A DNA stretch of 9,345 bases from Actinomycetes bacterium. Lineage in GTDB: Bacteria > Actinomycetota > Actinomycetes > Streptosporangiales > Streptosporangiaceae. The position numbers and the translations under genes were made by a program. Positions 1-6,300 of this stretch are shown here, piece by piece. Numbering within the stretch: the first letter of the stretch is position 1; every line of letters starts with the position of its first letter. The notes under the pieces are model-generated. The model searched no databases and was not told where the DNA came from. It saw only the letters and a program-made list of their open reading frames with translations. The stretch spans positions 1 to 9,345 of the forward strand of contig JAOPYP010000471.1 of the NCBI GenBank assembly GCA_025964635.1. Direction: 5' to 3'.

Positions 1-186
1 ATGGCTCGCCTAGACGACTGGTGTGACGAGGCGACCTTCGCCGACTGGGAGCAAAGCAGCCCCGGCCTCCCCGATTGGCAGACTGGCTACGACCACCTCA
101 TCGCCGACGGTCAGGTCGCGAGTCTCACGCACGCCTCAGACGCACATCAAACTCGCGCCTTCCCCGCACCCGTGGCGGCTCCCTAA
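1..186 (+). CDS. Hypothetical protein, possibly the 3' end of a longer gene
   Basis: The reading frame is open from the first base and stops at TAA 184-186, giving 61 residues if the ATG at base 1 is the real start. Third positions are mostly G or C, as in the surrounding genes, which favours real coding. The peptide is acidic and has three tryptophans (W7, W16, W26), one in the motif DWEQ, and it ends in Pro/Ala-rich sequence. There is no signal peptide, membrane segment or domain I recognise. Because the window begins exactly here, no ribosome binding site can be seen, and this may be only the C-terminus of a protein that starts upstream. No function is proposed. Confidence 0.4.
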   Translation: MARLDDWCDEATFADWEQSSPGLPDWQTGYDHLIADGQVASLTHASDAHQTRAFPAPVAAP

Positions 187-199
187 CGCGATCATCGCG
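187..199. repeat. Perfect palindrome just after the stop codon
   Basis: CGCGAT and ATCGCG flank a single central C, directly after the TAA of the first ORF. It could be a protein-binding site or a small stem. It has no T-tract and is too short to call a terminator. Confidence 0.4.
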
Positions 200-628
200 G
201 GCGGTCGCTGATCCAGCGACTGGCTCGTTGACGCTAGACACCCCGGCTCCCATGGTCAGGCGATCGGCGGCAAAGTAGTGCGTTCGCCAGACCTGCCGCA
301 GCGCATATTTATGCGGACTCGCCGGTCAGCAGCCGCCGAAACCTGGGCGGGCGAAATGCGCACGTAGTCCCGCCGCTATGGAGCCGATTCTCGCCGACTG
401 ACAAGATCAAGTCACGGAAACAGAACGGGTCGTTCCGCCGAGTAGTGGCGGACGCACAGCAAGCCAATGTGACGGTTGGGTCGCCGGCTCTGGCTGACCG
501 CAGAGTGAGGTCGGCTTCATCGGCGTGTGCCGCCCGAGGAACCGGCTTGCCGGTTCTTGGGGCGGGTGCCGTGTGAGGTGCCAGAACTCGTGCAGACCAT
601 CTGATCTGGGCTTCTATCCTCGGCCCTC
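200..628. other. Gene-free stretch with inverted repeats, upstream of the transposase remnant
   Basis: I see no ORF with convincing coding character on either strand. Two inverted repeats stand out. CGCATA-TT-TATGCG (302-315) is an AT-rich island in GC-rich DNA. A hairpin at 537-558 pairs AGGAACCGGC with GCCGGTTCTT around TT, with one G-T wobble, about 70 bp before the transposase start. The second could belong to the left end of the insertion sequence or be an older terminator. No terminal inverted repeat or target duplication could be matched between this stretch and the DNA after 1690, so the outer limits of the element are unknown. Confidence 0.5.
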
Positions 629-1690
629 ATGCTCTTCCGCCTCCTCTACTTGCTGATGGCCCGGTTGTTCGGCTGGGCGGCGCTGCTCGCCCGGAGCGGC
701 ACATCGAAGGACGCCGAGATCTTGGTGCTGCGGCATGAGGTCGCGGTCCTGCGCCGTCAGGTGCCCGCCCGAAACCGGACTGGGCCGACCGTGCGGTGAT
801 CGCCGCCTTGGCGCGGCTCTTGCCCAGGCACCTTCGGCTGTACAGGATCGTGACACCCGGCACCCTGCTTGCCTGGCACCGGCGGCTGCTCAAGAACAAG
901 TGGACCTACCCGAACCCCACCGGACGCCCGCCGGTCCCGGAGGAGACCCGTGAGCTAGTTCAACGGCTGGCCAGGCAGAATCCGCGGTGGGGACACCGGC
1001 GCATCCAGGGCGAGCTCCTCGGCCTCGGGTACCGCATCGGCGCGGGAACCATCCGGCGGATCCTGGCCACAGCCGGGCTCACACCCGCGCCACGCCGGAT
1101 GTCACCGACCTGGCAGCAGTTCCTGACCTCCCAGGCATCCGGGATCCTGGCGTGCGATTTCCTGCACGTGGATACTGTGTTCCTCAAGCGCCTGTACGTG
1201 TTCTTCGTGATGGAGATCCGGACCCGCCGGGTGCACATCATGGGCGTCACCGCTCACCCCACCGGGCCGTGGGCCGTCCAGCAGGCCCGTAACCTGTTCA
1301 TGGATCTGGGTGCACGCGCCGACAAGTTCAGGTTCTTGATCCGTGACCGCGACAGCAAGTTCACGGCGGCGTTCGACGACGTGTTCGCCGACAATGGCGC
1401 GCGGATCATCAAGACGCCGGTCCGCTCACCTCGGGCGAACTCCTTCGCGGAACGATATGTGAGAACGCTACGGCGCGAGTGCCTGGAGGACCACCTTCTG
1501 ATCCACGGCGAACAGCACCTCTGACGGGTCCTGACCGAGTACGCGGCATTACAACGAGCATCGGCCGCACCAGTCGCGGAAACAGCGACCTCCACTGCAC
1601 GAGCCCGGGCAAGCGGTCGATGTGACCGCCCGGATCAAGCGCACCCACGTCGTCCAGGGCCTGATCAGCGAGTATCGGAGAGCGGCCTGA
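629..1690 (+). pseudogene. Integrase-core (DDE) transposase, inactivated by two frameshifts and a stop codon
   Basis: This is the remnant of a single transposase of the integrase-core (rve) type, which cuts and joins insertion-sequence DNA. The N-terminal part (ATG 629, frame 2) runs to TGA 797-799. The homologous reading continues in frame 1 from about 775 (CCG GAC TGG), consistent with loss of one C. The central part carries a helix-turn-helix-like region (PRWGHRRIQGELLGLG), then the catalytic core: Asp in ACDFLHVD, Asp in LIRDRDSKF and Glu in FAERYVRTLRREC, with D-to-E spacing of about 35. An in-frame TGA at 1522-1524 sits where Arg is expected. Near 1543-1547 a net loss of two bases moves the frame again, and the typical tail HYNEHRPHQ follows to TGA 1688-1690. 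With the three lesions repaired the ORF would be 354 residues, a normal length for the family. The protein cannot be made intact, so the element is fossil. Confidence 0.88.
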
Positions 1691-2133
1691 CGAGCACCGG
1701 AAACACCAGTTCAGAGCCAGTGTGCGAGTTACGGCACGGCACGTGGCCGCGATGTGTAGAACTGCCGGACGATCCGCTCCACGACCGCATCATCGGGCAG
1801 GTCCGGTGCTCCAACCGCCAGTTCTGCAGAGGGGATAGCGGCAGCTCCGCTAGCAACTCCAGCGGCCCGGGACAGGACCGCCGGCGGCAGGCACCCTGCG
1901 ATCGGCGCCGATTCCGCCGGCTAGGCGCAACCGGCGCCTATTGCTCCCTCTCTGTGAGAGGCGTACCGTTCGGGTCGCACGCAAGGGACGGATGTGGCTG
2001 GTGCCGCAACGCCGGCCGCATGGGAGAGGCAGGGAAGGGGCGCCGCCAGCAATGCCGCGGCGGCGGTCCTGCGCCATCGCGCGTGCCGCCGCCGTGAGTC
2101 GATGCCTTCACCGAAGAAGGCACGTTACTGCGG
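1691..2133. other. Gene-poor spacer before the secreted protein
   Basis: There is no convincing + strand gene here; the + frames that stay open have poor coding character. A possible minus-strand remnant (1731-1920) is listed separately. Several inverted repeats follow: TAGGCGC/GCGCCTA (1922-1940, 5-nt loop), CCTCTC-TGT-GAGAGG (1947-1961), and a 9-bp GC stem at 2058-2066/2086-2094. The last two lie in the likely 5' leader of the 2148 gene and could affect its mRNA. I could not place a clear -35/-10 promoter. Confidence 0.4.
1731..1920 (-). pseudogene. Possible C-terminal remnant of an unidentified gene
   Basis: Read on the minus strand, this frame is open for about 60 codons from just after a TAG to a TAA at 1731-1733. 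It ends in a plausible protein tail containing APDLPDDAVVERIVRQFY. Third positions are GC-rich. There is no ATG, GTG or TTG with a ribosome binding site, so at best it is a truncated tail left by rearrangement near the insertion sequence. The family is not recognised, and a chance open frame in GC-rich DNA is a real alternative. Confidence 0.22.
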
Positions 2134-2134
2134 T

Positions 2135-2140
2135 AGGAGG
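2135..2140 (+). promoter_or_regulatory. Shine-Dalgarno that sets the GTG 2148 start
   Basis: AGGAGG lies 7 nt before GTG 2148, ideal spacing. The in-frame ATG at 2142 is only 1 nt from it and cannot use it well. The motif therefore argues for GTG 2148 as the start and against longer versions of the ORF. Confidence 0.8.
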
Positions 2141-2147
2141 AATGCAC

Positions 2148-4064
2148 GTGAAGTCCCGGATAATTCTCGCTGTCGCCGCCGTTCTCGGTATCGCGCTCGC
2201 CATCGCGCCGGCCGTTTTAAGAACACCGGCCGCAAGGGCAGCCGCGCACGGCATCTCGGTCCACGGGCTGAACCGCATCCAGCGGGCGCACCTGTCTGGG
2301 TTCGCTTCGTTCGAGGCCGGCATCGGCGTGCCGACCAAGGCGCCCGCGGCCCGGGCCGGTGCCCGGATGAGCAACGCCGGGGTGAATCTGTGCCCGCGCA
2401 ACCTCGGGTCCAACGTTCTGGTCAACCAGAACTGCCTGAACGTCACCGACACCGACCTGCAGGGCCGCGGCCAGGCGCAGAACGAGACCGCCATCGCGCA
2501 GAACCCGTTCAACCCGCGCCAAGTGGTGGCCGGGTTCAACGACTACCGGCGCGGTGATGGCACCTGCGGCACCGCGTTCAGCGGCAACGGCGGGGCAAGC
2601 TGGACCGACAGCACCATGCCCAATGGGTTCACCCGCGGCACGAACTTCGGCGGAGTGGCCAGGCAGTACTGGCAGGCCAGCGGCGACCCGTCGGTGGCCT
2701 GGGACACGCGCGGGAACGCCTACTACGCGTGCCAGGTGTTCATGCGCGGGCCGGGCACGACCAATAACCCTGACACCTCCAGCGCCGTCTACGTGTTCCG
2801 CTCGACCGGCGACGGCGGAGGGTCCTGGAACTTCACCGGCCATCCCGCGGTGGAGACGTTCACCACCAGCCCCAGCATTCTCAACGACAAGCCGTACATG
2901 ACGGTCGACAACAGCCCCACCAGCCCGTTCCGCGACCGGATCTACGTGACCTGGACGCTGTTCGCCGCGGACGGTACCGGCTACATCTACGAAGTGCACT
3001 CCGACGACTACGGGCAGACCTTCAGCAGCCCGGTCGTGGTGAGCACGACAAGCTCGCTGTGCGCGAACACCTTCGGCCTGCCGACCCCGCAGGGGACCTG
3101 CAACGAGAACCAGTTCTCCGACCCGTTCACCGGCCCCGACGGCACGCTCTACGTCGCCTACGCCAACTTCAACAACTCCACCACCAGCAGCAGCGACAAC
3201 CACAACCAGACCCTGTTGACCCACTCCACCGACGGCGGCCAGACCTTCAGCGCCCCGACACTGGTGGGCAACTACAACGACCTGCCGGACTGCGCCACCT
3301 ACCAGGGCGGCCAGGACGCCGGCCGGGCCTGCGTCCCGGAGAAGGGCACCGCGCAGAACTCGGTGTTCCGGGCGACCAACTACCCCGCCGGCGGGGTCAA
3401 CCCGCGCAACCCCAGCCAGATCGTCGTCACCTACGGCTCCTACATCAACCGTGACTCGAACGAGTCCAACGGGTGCACGCCCGCCGGGTTCAGCGCCTTC
3501 GGCACCAACCTGTACACCGGTGTCAAGACCGCCGGTGCCTGCAACAACAAGATCATCTTTAGCGTCTCCGCCGACGGCGGGTCCACGTTCACCGGCACCA
3601 CCGTCGATCAGCGGCTGATGCCTGTGGTCAACACGGCCCCGCGGCAGAAGCGCACCGACCAGTGGTTCCAGTGGGCCGCCTTCACGCCCAGCGGAACCCT
3701 GGTGACCTCCAACTACGACCGGCAGTACGGGTCCAGCGAGTTCACCGGGAATATGGACGTGAGCGTGTCCACCTCGAAGAACCTGTCTGCCTTCACGGTG
3801 AGCAGGGCCACCTCCGCGTCCATGCCACCGCCGACGCAGTTCCCCGACACGCAAGGGGGCAGCGTGTTCTTCGGCGACTACGCGGGCGTCGCGGCGGTCT
3901 CCGGCGCCCACCCGCTGTGGTCGGACACCAGGAACCCGGACGCGTTCCTGTGCCCGGGCACGGCCGCACCAGGTGTGCCTCCCGCAGTGTGCACCGCGGC
4001 CGAGCCAAACGGCCTGATCGCCAATGACCAGCAGATCTACACCAGAACGATGCCGGCGTCCTAG
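2148..4064 (+). CDS. Secreted Asp-box (BNR-repeat) beta-propeller protein
   Basis: This is a 638-residue exported protein. Residues 2-4 are KSR, residues 5-24 form a hydrophobic core, and an Ala-rich stretch around 28-33 (AxA-type site) suggests signal peptidase I cleavage near 33. The mature part carries five Asp-box motifs: SGNGGASW (145-152), a variant ending GDGGGSW (221-227), SDDYGQTF (285-292), STDGGQTF (360-367) and SADGGSTF (474-481). These mark the blade turns of sialidase-like six- or seven-bladed beta-propellers. I do not see a convincing sialidase FRIP motif or arginine triad, so the fold is well supported but the substrate is not; a polysaccharide- or glycan-active or binding protein is an inference. 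There are twelve cysteines, all after residue 80, an even number suited to disulfides outside the cell. No LPXTG or C-terminal membrane anchor is seen, so free secretion is likely. It is monocistronic, with a strong hairpin 16 nt after the stop. Confidence 0.88.
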   Translation: MKSRIILAVAAVLGIALAIAPAVLRTPAARAAAHGISVHGLNRIQRAHLSGFASFEAGIGVPTKAPAARAGARMSNAGVNLCPRNLGSNVLVNQNCLNVTDTDLQGRGQAQNETAIAQNPFNPRQVVAGFNDYRRGDGTCGTAFSGNGGASWTDSTMPNGFTRGTNFGGVARQYWQASGDPSVAWDTRGNAYYACQVFMRGPGTTNNPDTSSAVYVFRSTGDGGGSWNFTGHPAVETFTTSPSILNDKPYMTVDNSPTSPFRDRIYVTWTLFAADGTGYIYEVHSDDYGQTFSSPVVVSTTSSLCANTFGLPTPQGTCNENQFSDPFTGPDGTLYVAYANFNNSTTSSSDNHNQTLLTHSTDGGQTFSAPTLVGNYNDLPDCATYQGGQDAGRACVPEKGTAQNSVFRATNYPAGGVNPRNPSQIVVTYGSYINRDSNESNGCTPAGFSAFGTNLYTGVKTAGACNNKIIFSVSADGGSTFTGTTVDQRLMPVVNTAPRQKRTDQWFQWAAFTPSGTLVTSNYDRQYGSSEFTGNMDVSVSTSKNLSAFTVSRATSASMPPPTQFPDTQGGSVFFGDYAGVAAVSGAHPLWSDTRNPDAFLCPGTAAPGVPPAVCTAAEPNGLIANDQQIYTRTMPAS

Positions 4065-4080
4065 CCGCGCCCGCAGATAT

Positions 4081-4114
4081 CCGGCGGCCGGCCCCGCGCG
4101 GAGCCGGCCGCCGG
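4081..4114 (+). terminator. Strong intrinsic hairpin terminator of the Asp-box gene
   Basis: CCGGCGGCCGGC (4081-4092) pairs perfectly over 12 bp with GCCGGCCGCCGG (4103-4114) around a 10-nt loop, starting 16 nt after the stop codon. It has no U-tract, which is usual for actinobacterial terminators. A second small repeat (GGCCA/TGGCC) follows immediately. Confidence 0.75.
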
Positions 4115-4121
4115 GCCATCT

Positions 4122-4242
4122 GGCCTTCACTCCGGCAGGCACGGTGCGCACGTTCGCCAATCGCGGACCAGGCGCCTCCCGAATCCTTGTCGTGATGACT
4201 CCCGAGATCGACGCGCTGATCGCGGCGCTGCACAGTGGCTAG
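4122..4242 (+). pseudogene. C-terminal fragment of a cupin-domain protein
   Basis: The last 40 codons of an open frame ending at TAG 4240-4242 read like the final beta strands of a small cupin: PAGTVRTFANRGPGASRILVVMTP, split here as PAGTVRTF followed by a NRGPGASRILVV strand, then a short helix. In intact cupins this motif follows the HxH metal-binding strands, which are missing. The DNA upstream in this frame is the terminator of the previous gene, so the N-terminal two thirds have been lost. No start codon with a ribosome binding site precedes it. Matching to cupins is by motif memory; a protein search of the frame would settle it. Confidence 0.55.
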
Positions 4243-4611
4243 GCCGATGGAGCCGTGTGGGCCAGATACAACGCCTCTGTGGTACCCACCCATAAACCCG
4301 CGGCGCTAACGTCCCCGTAGCGCGCTATCGGCGGCATGCACGAGCGGATGTCGTGAAGCCCTGACGCCGCTCCCCGCAGGGCGCAGCAGCGCACCAGGCA
4401 GCTGCGCCGGATTGCGCCCACGGCGCGAGCCCGGCCGCGAGCGGCGCAGCGCACCTGCCCAACGGGCGCCTTCGGCGCAGCGCCGGGCCGGAGCGTCCCG
4501 GCCCCCGAACACGCCTCTGGGCGGCCAAGCCCGCGGCCGGGAGCAAGCGTGGGACACGCGGGACAGCACGCGGTGACCACCTGCAAACACGGCAACCGTC
4601 GCAGGCTGGAA
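4243..4611. other. Intergenic region with clustered overlapping palindromes
   Basis: No gene is supported on either strand. Between 4457 and 4504 palindromes overlap: GCCC-AAC-GGGC (4457-4467), GCGCC-TTC-GGCGC (4466-4478), CGGCGC-A-GCGCCG (4473-4485) and GGGCCGG/CCGGCCC (4485-4504). They can form alternative stems, as in a terminator region or a REP-like intergenic repeat. The promoter of the following VOC gene should lie in this stretch, but I could not identify it. Confidence 0.5.
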
Positions 4612-4629
4612 ATGGAGCGCGCCCGCGTC

Positions 4630-5052
4630 ATGATCGATCACGTCTACATCTCGGTCAACAACATCCAGAAGTCGCTGGCCTTTAATCTTGCGGCACTCGA
4701 GCCCCTCGGCTGGCGTGAATTCGGGAAGTACGACGCCGCCTCCGGCCCCGACACCGTCCCGGATCTCTACGGTATTGGCGACCACACCTACATCTCCGGC
4801 ACCGGAGTCGGATCCAGCATCTGGCTGCGCCAGCGCAAGCGCGGTGAGACGAGCCTGTACCTCGGCATCGTGTGCGACACCAACGACGCCGTTGATGCCG
4901 CCTACGCCGCCGCGATTAGCGCCGACGGCATTGACGCGGGCAAGCCGGCCGACCGCACGTATTTCGCCCCCGGCTACTACGCCGCCAACGTCGCCGACTT
5001 CGACGGCAACCGCCTAGAGTTCGTGCGGAAGGCCTGGCAGCCCTCGCGCTAG
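4630..5052 (+). CDS. VOC-family (glyoxalase/bleomycin-resistance fold) protein
   Basis: This is a 140-residue vicinal oxygen chelate protein, a common length for single-gene members. The start MIDHVYISV matches the first beta strand with the usual metal-ligand His (H4). The end, GYYAANVADFDGNRLEFV, gives the final strand with the C-terminal ligand Glu (E130). The usual second-module His (in HIAF-type strands) is not present: the equivalent segment is TSLYLGIV around Y77. The metal site may therefore be incomplete or altered. Members act as lyases, isomerases, dioxygenases or drug-binding proteins, and the substrate cannot be read from sequence. ATG 4630 is chosen because family members begin at this strand. 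ATG 4612 in the same frame (six residues longer) is possible, and neither has a strong Shine-Dalgarno (GGAG lies 12 nt before 4630). It stands alone, after the palindrome cluster. Confidence 0.85.
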   Translation: MIDHVYISVNNIQKSLAFNLAALEPLGWREFGKYDAASGPDTVPDLYGIGDHTYISGTGVGSSIWLRQRKRGETSLYLGIVCDTNDAVDAAYAAAISADGIDAGKPADRTYFAPGYYAANVADFDGNRLEFVRKAWQPSR

Positions 5053-5129
5053 ATGAGTAAGTCCTAACTCGGGAAGGTGCGCAGAGACGGGAGAAGCGCG
5101 TTCGGGTCCGTTCATGTCGACAGGCCTGA

Positions 5130-5240
5130 ACGCCCTTCTCGCCGCTCAACGTCAACCTGCTCGCCGTGGATCACCCGCAGACGGGGAGCCCGCTGGACTT
5201 CGACCACAGCGGATTCAGCCGCCTCGCCGAGACGGCCTAG
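5130..5240 (+). pseudogene. Possible short C-terminal gene remnant
   Basis: Directly after an in-frame TGA (5127-5129), 36 codons read SPLNVNLLAVDHPQTG then SPLDFDHSGFSRLAETA and end at TAG 5238-5240. The amino-acid mix and GC-rich third positions look protein-like, unlike the other two frames. No start with a ribosome binding site exists. The family is not recognised, and chance is possible at this length. Confidence 0.25.
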
Positions 5241-5295
5241 ATACGTCGTCGCTACGCATGTCCGTCCCGCGCTGGGGCAAGGTTCGAGTCACGGC

Positions 5296-5448
5296 TTAGC
5301 GGGCCAAGCGGGTGCGCCGGAACGGGACCGGGGGAAGGCTGCTGCCCGCTGATCCATTCACCGTCACGGCCCGGGCCTCGGTGTCGGTCGATGAGCCCCG
5401 GGAGGTGTAATGCACTTCCTGGATGACGGCCACCAGCCATGGCCGCAC
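5296..5448 (-). CDS. Small ORF or gene remnant, function unknown
   Basis: On the minus strand, GTG 5448 opens a 50-residue frame to TAA 5296-5298 that includes RPWLVAVIQEVHYTSRG and a Ser/Thr- and Arg-rich tail. Third positions are strongly G or C in the first 30 codons. The segment IQEVHYTSRG resembles what I recall from small actinobacterial accessory proteins, but I cannot name a family. There is no good Shine-Dalgarno before the GTG, and the frame continues upstream without a start to a TGA, so it may be the tail of a lost gene rather than a complete small gene. Confidence 0.3.
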   Translation of the reverse strand: MRPWLVAVIQEVHYTSRGSSTDTEARAVTVNGSAGSSLPPVPFRRTRLAR

Positions 5449-5549
5449 CGAGGCGCAGGTGACCGCTCGTAGGCCGGATCATGGGTGCCGGTCTGCACCC
5501 TCGCGGTGCGGCGGTGAAGCCATGGTCGGGCGCTAGAGGGTTTACCCAC

Positions 5550-5568
5550 ATCGCCAGGATCAGGCGAT
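5550..5568 (-). terminator. Candidate terminator hairpin of the leftward operon
   Basis: ATCGCC and GGCGAT form a 6-bp stem with a 7-nt loop, 37 nt beyond the stop codon of the last operon gene. It is short and has no U-tract, so this is tentative. Confidence 0.3.
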
Positions 5569-5605
5569 CGCCCCGCTAACACGTGCGGGCGCCGCCGGCA
5601 GCCTG

Positions 5606-6286
5606 TCAGCCGTAGGTGGGCACGATCGCGCCGCTGATGGGTGCGGCGGCGTCACTGACGAGGAACGCGATGACGTTGGCGATCGCCTCGGGTTCGACCG
5701 CGCCGGCCAGCGCCTCCGGCGGGAACATCGCCTTGTTCTTCGCAGTGGCGATCACTTGCGGTGCCACCGCATTGACCCGGATGCCCCTGGGACGCAGTTC
5801 TAGGTCGAGGATCCGGATCAGGTGGGCCAGCGCTGCCTTGCTGACCCCGTACGCGGCGTAGCCCGGTGTCGGCTCGATACCCGGTCGCGCGGTGATGTGG
5901 ACGATCGCGCCGGAGCCATCCCGCTCCATGTGGGGCGCGACGGCCTGGGTCAACCACAGTGCAGCCCCGACGTTCACATCAGTGAGCGCCCGGAGTCCGC
6001 CCGGGGTTGTCGATAGGGCGTCGCTGAGCTCGAACGCGCCGATGGTGTTGACCAGGACGTTCGGAGCGCCGACCTCGGTCGCGATCTTGTCTACCAGTGG
6101 CACCGGGACGGCCGGGTCGGTGGCATCGGCCACCTCCCGGTGGGTGATCGCGTCTGGCAGTTCGTTGAGCCCTGATTCGCTGCGGTCTACGGCAACGACG
6201 GTGTATCCGGCGGCGTGGAGGGCGAGTGCCGTGGCCTGCCCGAGACCGCTGCCGGCGCCAGCCACGATTGCGATGCGTGTGCTCAT
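5606..6286 (-). CDS. SDR-family oxidoreductase
   Basis: This 226-residue classical short-chain dehydrogenase/reductase would use NAD(P)H to interconvert a carbonyl and an alcohol. The Rossmann nucleotide motif is VAGAGSGLG (8-16), and Asp at 34, at the end of strand 2 (VAVD), suggests NAD(H). The segment NTIGA (80-84) stands where NNAG is usual, catalytic Asn is in DVNVG (N105), and the active-site YGVSK gives Y146 and K150. The catalytic Ser position, 13 residues before Tyr, is Ala (ITARPG, A143, preceded by Thr), which is unusual. ATG 6286 is chosen because GAGGG lies 7 nt upstream; an in-frame GTG at 6304 overlaps the previous gene's stop and lacks a site. It lies 14 nt after the SnoaL-type gene, so the two are co-transcribed. 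At 226 residues it is slightly short for a classical SDR (about 250). Its substrate is unknown, probably the same small molecule as the neighbours. Confidence 0.9.
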   Translation of the reverse strand: MSTRIAIVAGAGSGLGQATALALHAAGYTVVAVDRSESGLNELPDAITHREVADATDPAVPVPLVDKIATEVGAPNVLVNTIGAFELSDALSTTPGGLRALTDVNVGAALWLTQAVAPHMERDGSGAIVHITARPGIEPTPGYAAYGVSKAALAHLIRILDLELRPRGIRVNAVAPQVIATAKNKAMFPPEALAGAVEPEAIANVIAFLVSDAAAPISGAIVPTYG

Positions 6287-6300
6287 GTCGTCACCCTCAC

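Larger units (their letters stand above)
5053..5605. other. About 550 bp without a confident gene; possible gene remnants
   Basis: The stretch holds two short frames with coding character, listed separately (5130-5240 on +, 5296-5448 on -), and a hairpin at 5550-5568. Longer open frames here are Arg/Pro-rich shadows. The picture is of decayed DNA between two converging transcription units. Confidence 0.45.

Noticed and set aside
1941..2147. N-terminal extension of the Asp-box protein upstream of 2148
   Set aside because: The extension is Arg-rich, would bury the signal peptide, and the AGGAGG at 2135-2140 points to GTG 2148.
2217..4160. 647-codon minus-strand open frame opposite the Asp-box gene
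   Set aside because: It is Arg/Gly/Val-rich, has no domain, and mirrors the codon structure of the real gene on the other strand; a typical GC-rich shadow.
5281..5291. GGTTCGAGTCA resembling a tRNA T-loop
   Set aside because: The flanking bases do not pair into a T-stem and no acceptor stem or CCA context fits, so it is not a tRNA or a tRNA-derived attachment site.
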